A stretch of 40,362 nucleotides of DNA from Acanthaster planci (lineage: Eukaryota > Echinodermata > Asteroidea > Valvatida > Acanthasteridae). The notes beneath the pieces are model-generated. The model saw only the letters and a list, made by a program, of their open reading frames with translations, had not been told where the DNA came from and ran no database searches. The translations under genes and the position numbers were made by a program. Below, piece after piece: positions 23,084-36,200 of this stretch (positions within the stretch are counted from its first letter, which is position 1; the number at the start of each line of letters is the position of its first letter). The stretch covers positions 161,067-201,428 of the forward strand of contig NW_019091690.1 of NCBI RefSeq assembly GCF_001949145.1, given 5' to 3'.

Positions 23084-23516
23084 GCAAGGGTTCCGGAAGC
23101 TCACTGTGTGACCTTTTAATTTCAGGCTCTATTCGGTGACAAGAGTCACAATCCATTACTGCGGTATTCCCACATGGGTGGACAGATTGAAATGCTCCCT
23201 CGGCCAATGGGAATGCACTGTTAACCCAAATCACGCATGCGTCAACTTAATGCCCCTGAATGACGCTTACACCGCAAGTAATGACGTCAGCAAATCGGTC
23301 TACCATTTCTACATGTATACCAGTACATGTACGTTGTTATTACGTGTAGGTATGGACCATTCCACTCTGGTAATGCTAGGGTGTGCCATAGCACGTGCTC
23401 ATTATGCCATTTTGTTCGACTTGGCAACTCACTCTTGCAGAGAAATATTGTGCATTGTGGAAGAAACGCCAAGTAAAAGTATACAGGTGATTCGAATGAG
23501 TCCTGTCGGGCATGTG

Positions 23517-23593
23517 CAGCCAGAAATGAGACGGCCGAATCCACACGGTCTTCCTTGTACAGGCTCTGTCTTCTTCGGTCTCATTTCTGGCTG
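23517..23593. repeat. Perfect 16-bp inverted repeat (hairpin)
   Basis: CAGCCAGAAATGAGAC at 23517-23532 is exactly complementary to 23578-23593, with a loop of 45 bases. GTATAC and CTGTCGGG words recur outside both arms, so the symmetry may extend further. It is about 640 bases upstream of the OTUD7 start codon. Confidence 0.75.
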
Positions 23594-24228
23594 GGTATAC
23601 TGTCGGGTGTGAGCCACATGAAGTTAAAAGGTTGAGAAAGTTTCTACCGGTATATGGTGTCGGGGTAAATTTGCCTTTGGGCAGCTCAACCACAGCACAA
23701 GACTGGGACGTTCCAACTAATACATGGACATGTAATTGGAACAGATGCTATAGTTGGGGCGTAAAGGCTACAAGTACATACACGTGTACATGTACGAATG
23801 AGTACCCACAGAAAACTGTTCCCCATGATTAGCATTTTTAACCATGTACATGTAAGTGATGCCTGAGTACATACATATAGGATACATGGTTTGAAATGGT
23901 CCAGCAGATACATTGGACTGGTATCTAGTTCTGTTTGATATCAGAGATGCTTCATTGAAGAGCCTAACATTGCACTTGTGATGGTACATGTACTTACTGT
24001 TTGTGATGTTGCTTTGTCCATTTGTGTTACTGCAGATCAGGTCTTCATGCAGCAGTTCAAGTAAAAAGCTGTGACCTTTAATCTGTGCGTTCGTCGCTCC
24101 CCTTTGCTGCAAGCAAGTTGGTGTGAACAGTGTAAACTGCCGTGGCTGTACGGCCGGAAGCACCATAGCACTGCGTCACCTTCGAAGCGACGCACACTTG
24201 GTTTTGATTGCGGACTTCGCCAACGACC

Positions 24229-27200
24229 ATGGATCGGCAAGGCGTGCTGGCAAGGTTCGTGGAGGTCACAGGCTGCGACCAGGGACTAGCTGCGGATCTC
24301 CTAGCAGGTACGCTGGCCTACATGATGGGATAATATTGTGGCATGTGCTGCAGCCCGGAGTCAGAGCTGTCGAGTAGGGCTAAGTCAATTCGAATAATTC
24401 ACTATTCGAATATTCAACCTTCACTTTGATAAAATATCCGAATATTCGGTTGTACTGCCTGGCAGATTGTTGATGAACAAACCATATGACATAATGGCAG
24501 GTTCCTCAAACTATGGACCATTAGATAACGCTCAACTTTGGGGGTTCATTTTTTCTGAAGTGAACAGCAGTGAATTAATTCCAATGTGTGATGTAATGAG
24601 CGAAGTCATGGCTGATATCTGGAACAATGATGACCGTGTCAACCTTTCAACTTAATTGGAGTTAAATAATTAAAGTCTTGAACGTCAGCAAGACATCTGC
24701 ACTNAAGGGCAAAACCGTTATAGTCAGCATTTTTGACGGACATGAACAACCTGTGGAAATCCTAGCCAATAGAATTGACTGAGGAGTGATAATCCCTGAG
24801 GTTATTTTACACAGATTTATATGTGGTGAAAGGTGATAATATTTACACATATTAAAACCATCATCACGAAATAAAAAAACACCTCTCACAATTAATAAGG
24901 TCCCGAAGTCGGCAGTCGCGAATGTCATTCGATTCTGTCATTAGTGTCAAAAAATTGACTGCCAAAAAAGCAAGTAAAATCCATATATCGATGTGCAAGA
25001 CAAGCTTTAAAAAAGAGTGCAAAAAGCACTGCCAAACCATCATCCTTTTACGACTGGACCGATCCCATTTTTTTTTAAGTACGTTTCCGAAAACCGCAGT
25101 CCAAAATACCGATCGTGGCGATTTTGCGGCTTCCATCAATCTCTCTCGGTGATGTTAGAAAAACATTTGCTGCATCGTGGCCTGTTTGACCTTCGACATC
25201 AACCCAGATAGTTTGCCCTCTTTCTTATTCGATATTCATGAGCCCCTCCACGAAATGGCGACGCTCCGCAATTTTTCTCTTCGGAACAAGGTTTCTCAAA
25301 AGAAAATCCGTCATTCTGAAATAACGTTAAAAAAAAAATGACATTCGAAACATAAAATACGATCCATGATGAAAATCTAATGCTCAGAGTTGTTAATTTT
25401 TATTTGATTTTCAGTGGAGATATCTCCAAAATAACCGGCAAAAAGAAAAGCGCGCATGGAATTTTCGAGCACTACATGTAACAGCATTTTCAGCATTCTC
25501 GTACGTCATGCAGTTTTGTCAAAATCTTCGAACGTCATCAAAATTCTGTCAAATATGGCATTCATAGCGAACATATTGTACTCATAAATTTTGGATGCAG
25601 CCAAACTTAAAGATAATTTTTGGTGGTTGAAAGGTATAAGACCTGGCAGATACATGTATGGTAGTAAAGTGAGAGTGATTGTAAACGGTAAGAGAATGAA
25701 GAAAGCCAAACTTTTCTCATCATTTTCCGTCAATTTTGTGCCCTTTTTTCTGTGGCTTATATTTTTTAAAAGTTATTTCTTAGGTGCTTCACACATGCAA
25801 GCCAGCACCGGTTGTTGTCATTACAGAACAGTTTTTTCCAGCTGACTTTTGAGATGATATACAGTGTACACGTAGTGGTGGAAAACATTTTTGCCCCTGG
25901 CTATGAAAGGATTGCAAATCTTTTTTTTTTTCTTTCTTTCTTTTTTTCGTTAAACTGATTTAGTTTCTTTCCAAGTAGTGTTTTCCCCGATGAGACTTAC
26001 GTGTAGTTTTTTTGCATTTTTCATTTCGCAGATCTGGGGGTTACTAACTTGTTGAGCCTGGTACACACGTACCGGCAGAAGAGAAACACAATTAGTAAAG
26101 GTCTTTATTTCCCGTCTTTGGTGGGGGGGAGGATGGCTGCTGATTTGAAGAAAGCAGCAAAGTGCAATACAGAAGGCAACTATGGCACTCCAGCCTGCCT
26201 TAATTTAACAATGATAATAATTAGAATTTGTTCTGTCCGTGCTACGTACCGTATTTACCTATGCATGGTGTATGTACATGTACATGTCTCGTACATGGAC
26301 ATGTACCGGTACTGTACATGTACATGTGTGCTGTCATAGGGCAAGCTGGTAAACAAACATGTACACACCCAACTTCTGCATGTGCGGTACATACATACAT
26401 GTACATATGGGATGATGCATGTATGATGTGCATGTACATGTATCTGCACTGGTATCACATATATACACATGTACATCCTGCATGTACATGTACCATACAC
26501 ACCCATGTGATGAGGAGTAAAACAATAGTTTAGTGCCCATACAGTGGGAACCGCATAAGACAGTGCACCGGTATACATGTACACTGTACATGTACAGGTG
26601 CAACTTGTGCGGTGACTGATTCAGAAATTATTCAGTCCATTATCGTCTGTCAATGAGTGCCAGAGCTTTACAATGTACATGTATGTGTATACTTCAAGGT
26701 TAGTGATTTGTCAATCAAGTGCAAAGCCCTGACAGAGAAAGTGAACTGTAGGCCTGTTCTTTACCAGTGTCATTGTCCAGCCAACCGTGGGAATCCTGCA
26801 TACTTGTGGTTTTCAAGTCAGAAGCCATATAAGACATGTACATGTACAGTACAGTACTGTATACCATTGCCCAATACACGTACCGGTATGCTTTGGGTGA
26901 AACTGCATACAAATGTACATGTATTCTTCAAAATTTTAGATACTGTATATTTTTCCCTTTCCTTCCCAACTAAATTACTAGTAACATACATGTACCTGTC
27001 GTTTCAGTTTTAAGCGGACCTTTAACCCCAAAAGAGCTTGGGGATCTGTCCCCCCTCAATATTTTTCCCGATATCGCCACAGTGCATTTTTATTTCAGGA
27101 GTATGAGCCTTTTGGAAATTACCGTACTTTAATTCTTGCGTGGTCATTTTGGCACCAATTTTGTGAAAATCAGACATGACGTACATGTACAGTTCTTGCA

Positions 27201-30200
27201 CGGTGCACCCTTCCGAGATGGGTCAGCCAACAAAACCCAAAACCATATCGATGAAACTTCATGTGTNNNNNNNNNNNNNNNNNNNNNNNNNNNNNNNNNN
27301 NNNNNNNNNNNNNNNNNNNNNNNNNNNNNNNNNNNNNNNNNNNNNNNNNNNNNNNNNNNNNNNNNNNNNNNNNNNNNNNNNNNNNNNNNNNNNNNNNNNN
27401 NNNNNNNNNNNNNNNNNNNNNNNNNNNNNNNNNNNNNNNNNNNNNNNNNNNNNNNNNNTGATAAGGAGCATATCTTTTACATGCCTGCACCAAGTTTCCA
27501 AAAAAAATCAAACAAAGTACAGCTGAGTTCTTGTCCCCCCCCCCACTTTGAGATGGGCTAAAATAACCGGGCTCTTGTACATGTACATGTACACGTAGGG
27601 TTAACACCGGTCAAGCGCATGGCCTGTTTGATCCCCATGATAAAATCCAATCAAGAAAATTATCAGTCATGTTACAATGGAAGTTAATTTCAGGTTTCAG
27701 ATACATGTACATGTACGTGCTGTAAGTAAAAAGACTAGGACGTGTACAGTGTACATGTACTTCAGGAGTTGTATCGTGAATGTATTTTGGTCTTTAGACC
27801 AGTGCAAACAAGAATTGAAATTCATACGTGTATTTCAACAAAGCATACAGGAAAAATTTAACAGATCTGTTGACATTATACATACATGTTTGTATCGCAG
27901 CCTGTACAGTCTGTTGAATTGGACATTTATTTTTTGTCCTTTCTGTTTTGATTTTTGGGCTGATGGACTTACATGTAGCTCATTTGAATACTGTTCCGTT
28001 ACATTTAGAGTTGTTCCCTGTCAAGGACTGATTTATGTTTTCCTTAGTTTGGAGTTCATTCATTTTGGGGTTTTTCACAGGGAAGCAATGGAATTGGGCT
28101 GCTGCAATCAATGACTATAACCAGCTTATCGGTAATACCTCGGCTGGCCATAGTACACCACCAGCATCGTCGTCCGATCCCCCTCAAGCAACTGCAACTG
28201 TGCCCGCTCAACTCCCAACCCCCAAATCCGTTGCACTCAACCATCAACCCAACCGGCCCCCTGCCACCCATCAGCCGGTATCCAGCCAACAACCACAGCA
28301 TGCTTCCTCCCGGCAGGATGGATCCCATCAGCAGACAGGCCCAACGAGCGGGCAGCCCCTACCCGAGCATCAAGTGGTACAGCCCAGTGGCATGAATGCA
28401 TCGTTATCGGCAGCCGCAACTTCCTCCATGAGTAATCAGAGTGTAGGCAGTCCATCTTCACAAAGTGGGGACCCACCATCTCCCGGGGATACAGGCAGGG
28501 AAGTGTCATCGCAGCGCTCCACGGACCTCAAACTTTCCCTGCCAAAAGACGAGAAGGATGCCCCGGCACGATCACCAGCACGTAAGTAAATGTCCTTTCT
28601 GTCTCCGAATACTGTTCTTGCCCAGTTGCCTACATGCGGTTTGGCATTCTAGAGCTCTCCAAAATTGTGCTTCTTGTCAACTTGGTCTTTTTTACACAGA
28701 TCCAGATTAAGTTCAGTACAAATGTTGTTTGCTTTGTAACTTTAACTGCCTCGTGCCAGATGACGGGTAAAGACCCGGGGATTCTCTGAGCCAGTCACTC
28801 AGCCGTACATGTACGTGTGAACATGTCATGGCAGCTTTGTTTGGATGGCATCTGAAATCGGCATCATGCTTGAATAATTCCCATCCTGTTTGCACTCACA
28901 CACACACACCCCCAGTCAGTCAAACTAATTCAGTAAACATTGGGCATGCACAATGGAGCTGTGTGCCGTTGCGGTGCACATGTACATGTGTGTTGTAGCC
29001 ATATCACTCTGCCTCACGAATGCCAAAAGCAACAGTGTGGTATCATAGAAATGTACACGGTACACATGTTCCATTACACCTATCAATGAATAGCATTCTA
29101 GAGTCCAACTTTGTATAATGTCAAGTCAAGTAAACTTGATTATCTCTCATTGGAGAAACTGTGTTGTGGCCGGTGACACAGTACTTCACATTAATAAATG
29201 ATAATGATACCAGTAAAACAACTAATGTACACCTAGCCATTGCACATTTTTATACCACAATGACAACACATAAACTGAACGTACATGTACATGTAAACCT
29301 GAAAATAAAAGGCTCTGAAAGTAGAAAGTAAAAGCTAAAGATTAGCTTACATGTAAACATTTGAAGTTCACTGTGCATGGTTTAACACACTCGTTACGTC
29401 TGTTGTACAGTACATGTACACTGTACATGTACATGAATACCCTGTCCTGTCATACTGTGATTTCAAAGTCCACATTTTCAGCCAGAAAATAATTGCTGTG
29501 CCTGGGACAAGTTTGTTGCGGAATAATGCCAAGAGGTCATCGGGGTTCAAATCAAATGTTGCTTGTGGAGCCCAACAGGAATGTATTTGCAGGTCATAGG
29601 GTCTGCAGCCTTTAGTGCAGGCACATCAACCTGCAAAAAGTGTTTTGCCAAAAAGGTGAAATACGTGTACATGTAGAGTATTGAGAGGGAAAGAGGCCAG
29701 CTACACTGTACACTGTACATGTATATTTTTACCACTGATAGCTGAGAATGCTGTTTTGTTGAACGCAGTGCAGCAATCGTCATGAGCCTGAATCCGTCAC
29801 AAGTCCTTAGATGTACATGTAGCACATGTACACGTACAGTACATGTTAGTGACTGTTCAAAACGTTCATGTACGGTACATGTACATGTACTTTCAGTACA
29901 CAGTATAGTCTCATACGGTGCAGTACACACACTCCCACACCATACACGTATGTATACACGTGGTTGTGGGGATGTATGCATGTACACTCGACATTTCACT
30001 ATTTTGAGGGGACCGAAAAGGTTGTGGGGACTCAGAAATGTCCCCACAACTCGGTTCAAATTTCCCTAACAAAAGAAATTGTCCCCCAAACGTGGTGAGT
30101 GCCGAGCCCCGTAAACATGTACTGTACATGTACATGTATGTACATGTAGCTTTATCTACCAGTACATGTACAGTGTACATGTACACCTGTGCATTGATCA

Positions 30201-33200
30201 GTCATTTATGCATGCATTATGCATGCACCGGTGCCTCCCATGGTACAGGATGTGCCAAATCAGGCTGCTTGAGTCGTTGGAGTGCGATACACAGTATCTC
30301 ATCAATCTTTGCACAGTCCCCCCCCCCCTCCCAAATACTGAGTCACGCCGAGTCGGTCCCTGTACACGTACGCGCAGAGTGGCTGACAACTTGACATTTA
30401 TCACAGGGAAGTGGGCATTTAGTTGACAAGTTGCTGGCCCGCGTTTGCTTCCGTTGTGTGTGTGTGTGTGTGTGATGGGGGTGCAGTGTGCGCGTATTGT
30501 ACATGTAACGTGTATTTACCGTGACTGCCCTCGTTTTGAAGTATTTCAGGAAACTAGTACAACATGACAACACTGCATGTACATTAAAGGTACTGGGCAC
30601 CACTGGTGCATGTAAGGCACACCGAATCAGATTCGTTGCATACGCCAGTACATTTATGTAGGTCATTTCAAGGCTGTTGGTGGTTGAAGGCTAGGAACTT
30701 GTCAGCATGGTCACTGTGTGTAACTGGAAAATTGAGCCCGTACATACAGTACATGGACATGATGGAGTTGAGATGATTCTTTATTTGCCTCAATTCATGT
30801 ACATGTACATGTAGGTACATGTACGTAGCATTGAGCTTTAGGCACACTGTGCTAAGCATTCTCTTGGTATTTTCATACATGTTCATACAGGCAAATGACA
30901 GGTGTGGATGGGGGGAGGGGTGGAGTTGGTCAGGGTGGAACAGAGGACAGAATACAAATTATGGAACAAAGGATGTTTGGTTGTCGTCCGTTGTCAGTCT
31001 ATTGTCCTCCTTAAATTATGCGTGTAGTTGATCTACATGTATCATTTTCACAAAGAAGCCATTTTTAGATTTTGTTCACTTCCGAGTATTTAAAATCTGT
31101 ATGTACATGTACTTTGTATTCATGTACATGCATGTTGTAAACTGTTGATTTGGATAGTACCGATAGTACCGTACATGTATGACATGTATGAGACCGTTCT
31201 TTCAATGATATACTGTACACATACTGGAGGGCCTTTTGTTTCACAGGGATCTGGGTCGTGATCAGTGATCCTAACGCTGGCTCACACCATCCATTAGGCG
31301 AGTTTTGGTGTCTGGAAACCAATGCCGGATGACTGATCCTTATCCAGATCCATGTGATCTTGATCAGTGATCCTAATGCTGGTTCACACCATCTATTAGG
31401 TGAGTTTTGGTGTCTGGAAACCAACGCCGGATGACTGATCATGATCCAGATCCATGTGCAATAAACACGGCCCTACATCTACCGGTTCATGTACAGTACA
31501 TGTACCTGTACTGTATGTTTCAAGCCTCGTTTTTAATATTGTTTAAAATCAGTAAAGTGCATGTACAGTGTACATGTACAGTACATTTATGATTACAGCG
31601 GGTTCAATCACAAAAAAGCAATTGTTCATCAGAATGGATGATCATTTGTTGTGTAATGTCATTTAAGTGCTTTCATATCAAGCCTCCAGTTCAAACTTGA
31701 AACGGTAACCTTGCTTTCAGTGTGGCGGACCCTAAAGTAAGATGTAGGGAAGAGTTTTAAGCAATAGGAAACACGTGGCAGTGGTACATGTGTACATGTA
31801 CATGCATTGCAGACATTGCAAACTGCAACTCAGTGTGCTGGTGTAATGTAATAATGCATGCATGAGTACCGTGAAAGCATGTAAGCCTAACATTGTTTCT
31901 TTCAGCAACAAAGAAGCTGCAACGGGGCATATCCAAGGCCAACTGTGCCCTCGTGGACCTCGGCCGCAAGCGAGTGACGGAGGACGAGCAGGACCACGCC
32001 CATTACCTGGTGGACACGCCCATGTATACCTTCATCCTGCCCGACTTGGCCGTCTTCCCGGCCGAGTTTCGGGCCTTCATGGAGAAGGACTTGCTGGAGA
32101 TGACCACAATGGCCAATCTGGAAAATGCCGGTACTGGAAATATTGCCCATATCCTGGTCCCAGTTCCATTGGGAGTCATATTATTTGCATTGCGCCTGCA
32201 GTACAGGTCATTCGTTTTGATTGAGTGATGGTTTACTTTTGAAAAGGTATGCCATTTGACCCATTTATTTCAGAAGTTTATTTTGGTTATCTTTTCCTTG
32301 AACATGTTTACCCGTGAAACCAAACTTCTTAATCACTGACAAATATTCGAAAATACTACATGTACATATAAGTAGCAGAATGTAAGCTGTTTCCGGTTTC
32401 CACAAACGCAGTACGGTACCTTTGCATATTGTCTGTGATTCAGATTTTTTTTTCACATCAATTACAGTGTGTAAACTTTTACGGTACGTTAACATTGTGT
32501 CTGGATTTATAGGCCGACTCAACTGGTGGGCAGAAGGCAACGCATGCAGTCGTTTGTGGCCGATGGCAACCACTGGAGATGGCAACTGCTTACTGCATGC
32601 TGCATCCTTGGGTATGTAGACCTAAGTAAACACCAGATGACATGAAGAGAGGGTAACTGTGAAAGTTCTTGGAAAAGAAATACGCCAAATTGAGAGATCT
32701 CTGCCAGTGGACATTGCATATATGCAGAATGAATAAATGCTCAATATTATGAGTTACATGTACATACGTGTAGATTTTACCAAGCTACATGTAATTCGTA
32801 TGAGAGTGTGCTGACCAACCTGCAGAGGCAGTGATTTACCGATATAGCCCTTCAGAAGTTCATGGACTGCTGGAGATTTGATACGTTTTTATACACTGCA
32901 GTTCCAAGTTAGCTCTGAAAATGGAAATGGGAAATATTGAGGAAATAATTCACGTTCATGTTCGCAGTCAACAAGGCACCACCCTGTTTTCACACTCGTG
33001 TGAAAAACAAAAGGTAAAAATCTTTTTCCAACTTGTCTGAAAAGGCGTGAAAATTGTTTCTCACTGTTTTTCACGTTTTTTTTTTATGAAAATGAATTTC
33101 CTAGGAAGAGAAAAAGTGTGAAGAGAATTAACATTCCCAATTGAACTTTTCAATAAGGGCGATTCACAGTCAGAATGCACATTGTGATTGGCCAACGCTT

Positions 33201-36200
33201 TGCAAACTCTTGGAGGCGCACTATTGCGAATCGCCCGTATTACAATGTACTGTACATGTGTACCAGTACATGTGGAGGGGTAGTGCTGGACATCATTTGA
33301 CACCAGGGGGCATCAGTTGCATTTTCTCAGATACTTCAATGGGAGACTTGTGAGATACTTGTTGGGGGCAACCATACTGGTCCCCTTTGATTAGCTCACT
33401 ATCTGCTCCGCGCGTTAACAAAAGAGGGCATGTTCTTAAATGAATTTGGCAGTCCTTTGGTATGAACTCACACCACAGAGGTGCGCAAGTTTGTGCCCAT
33501 TTGACGTGGAGAAGGTGAATACGTGCAAAAAATTTATTCCGGAATGTATGGTCTTCACGTGCACGTCGAACGCGTGCAAGAACTCGGTTGGGACAATGTC
33601 GTACCAGTCTGGCTTTCTTTTGCTGGTCAGGGTGAACTTCAGCTCAAAGTGAATTGTTTTCACCATTGTGAGCTTGCACAATACCGGTCGCTCTGTCATG
33701 CCTCAAACACTAGTGGACCGCTCACTAAGAACCAGGGTGTTGGTTGCCACCAAGCATTGCCAAGAATGGCTATTGCCCCTTGATCACTAATCTTTGTGTA
33801 GTGCTTCTTTGCTCACCTTCCACCTCTGTGGACTGGGTTCGAATCCCGGCTCGGTCCACATGTGGAATGGGTTTCCAACCTCTACCTGATGCCGCTGGGG
33901 TTTTCCTCCCACCTCTAAAACTGTGACCGCTTCTCATTGTCTCCTCTCTACAGTTTTCTTCAGGCTTGCGAGCTACGCTGCCTAGGGCCCTTTTGATGAA
34001 TCCTCGGTGTCAATACCAGAAATGATTCATAATGATAATAGTTACTTATTAAAAAAGAACACTATGCAAAATGTTGTCCATGCTGTACCCTTTATGTGTG
34101 CCGTTTACGTACCCAGGTATGTGGGGCTTTCATGACAGGCAGTTGACCCTACGCAAGGCCTTGTATCACACCCTGACGGAGAACCCCCGCAGCCCTCGCA
34201 TGCAGAAGCTGAAGAGACGCTGGCGTTGGCAACAGACAGAGGTCAACCAGAAGGTGGGTTTTACTTGTACAGTTTTAGTCTTAAGTGTACGAAAATGCAC
34301 ATAGTTATAATATTTAAAAGATTCATGCATTGAATTTTTCGTAGACTCGCTTTTTGCGCGTCTTTAAACTCTTCATCGATATACGAATCTGTCTGGAATC
34401 CGGTGTTATATTTGAATCCATCGCAAGTCCCTGTAAGTCCATCACAAGTTATTCATTCTTAAGCCAATTCACAAGCTATTCAAATGAGCTGTGACAAAAG
34501 CATTCTTTTGTCTTTGTTTACCCTGTTACTTATGACTGATGCTATAATCTAAATGAGGTTAAGAGTGTTTTGAAGAGCGCACTGTTTGAAACATTAAAAA
34601 CTGCTCGGCCAAACTTTTCTGGACAACTGTTCCGCTCTGAAGGGAAGTTGTTCCTGTGCGGATATATGCCATCCCTTGTTCACGCACAAATCCCATGAGG
34701 TCTTTGGGCAACAGGAGAGGTCAACTTGAGCACAGCTTCGCTCTGTGTCGCTCGTTGAGAACTTGTGAATGGAGTCCAGAGCCTTGATGTGCGTGCATAT
34801 GTAGACTTTTCTGCCCTTGGATTTATTCCTCTAGTCTGGTCTTGTGTACTCCGAGGAGGAATGGGAGAAAGAATGGAAGAGCATGCTTCGTCTAGCCTCG
34901 GCAGAGCCACGGGCCCCTCTGACAGGAAGTTCAAGGTAAGGAGCACATAGTTGAGTCCCCTATTGAACATGGCACATTTCTCTCCATTTTCTAAGTGCCA
35001 AACCTCTTGGGTAAAACTTTAGATTCATTCAGGAAAAGATTGATACTGTTACTCCCACAATACATGCTGTTGAACCTCTTTGACGTTTAGTCTGGAATTC
35101 AAGCGCAGTGGTGCCTGGGAAATCAGTGTTGCACTCATGTGGCACTCTTGAACAAATATCCGAAAATCCCAGATTAACAAATAAGACGGAGGGTTCTAGA
35201 CCATAGAGTGGAATCTTTCAGAGAGGCATTTTTTTTAATTATATTTTTTGTTTTGGAGGGCTCAAAAACTGAAAAGGCCTGTCGTGTGTTTGCACCCAAA
35301 TTTTGTAGGGTGTAAGAATATTGATCCTTGCCGAATGTGTGACTGAAAAAAATGTTATACAATTTTGCCACAGCATGTTTTTAAAGAATAGTAATAAAAC
35401 ACGCTTCTCACACGCCATGGCGCATCTATCACAGGTTCCCGTTGCCTGCTGTGGGTTTTTCCCACATGAACTAATCACAAGGCTCCTTTCGTCATTGTAT
35501 ACGTACATGTGAATGTACCTTTTGAAAGGAGTGTTGTGATGATTGGTTTATATTTTTTTCAAGTATTTGTTCCAAGGTGCAGTCTATCACTTGCAGTTAT
35601 CCAAAAAGAAGCTGCAGACATTATTGTCGAAAAGTATACTTGCTTCAAAGACAGTTAAGGGACGAAACTGCCTATGAAACCAGTCACTCTGGCAAGCTGT
35701 CATTTTGAGGAAACAATGAAAGCGGGCCATTTCCAACCATGCTTCTACAGACGATCTCTTTTTAGATTGTCATTAGAAGCATGCGCAAGCATTAGCACGT
35801 CACAGGCATGCACTGTTACTGTAATTTGTCGGTTCAGTGCATGACTGCGTAGCTACATCCAACTGAACATGAAAACATGTCCCAGACACTGAATTTAAGC
35901 GCAGTTATAAACTTGACTGGCAACATGCTTGTGATCAGAAATTGACATTTTAGAATGTGCCATACATACATGCATAATCACCGAGCTGAAACTTCATCCA
36001 GTTTATTCTTAGGCACATCTCGAAGTTCTTTGGATTTTGAGTAATTTTGTTTCCTCAGTGGAGCGTAATGCTCAAATTATGACATATGATTGACTGTACC
36101 TTTAAGTTGCACGTCCATATTCACGATGCACTTGCACGAAGAAAACAGAGTGTCCCAAATGCTATACAGGGTGTCAAACAGATGCCCGGGTCCAGTGACT

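Larger units (their letters stand above)
20565..24228. other. Intergenic region between divergent LINS and OTUD7 genes
   Basis: About 3.7 kb without a recognised coding exon. It should contain the LINS upstream exon and promoter and the OTUD7 promoter and 5' UTR. A palindromic TGACGTCA (CRE-type site) is at 23282-23289. A CpG-bearing stretch at about 24090-24228 immediately precedes the OTUD7 start. The rest is occupied by inverted-repeat elements (22202-22579, 22725-23083, 23517-23593), a (ACGT)n-like stretch near 21541 and TACATGTA words. No TATA box could be assigned. Confidence 0.55.

Noticed and set aside
23136-23612. 158-codon plus-strand open frame upstream of OTUD7
   Set aside because: There is no similarity to a known family, it overlaps an inverted repeat, and its right part reads through a hairpin. 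OTUD7 starts cleanly at 24229.
27136-27607. Open frames spanning the N gap
   Set aside because: They exist only because unknown codons were not counted as stops.
29547-30059. 170-codon minus-strand open frame in OTUD7 intron 2
   Set aside because: Its translation is dominated by Thr-Cys-Thr and Met-Tyr runs, which are simply TACATGTA repeats read in frame. The same applies to open frames at 26228-26603.
33796-33880. Considered as a genuine tRNA gene
   Set aside because: The B box is good, but no acceptor stem, A box or anticodon arm could be built. The downstream body and tail fit a SINE.
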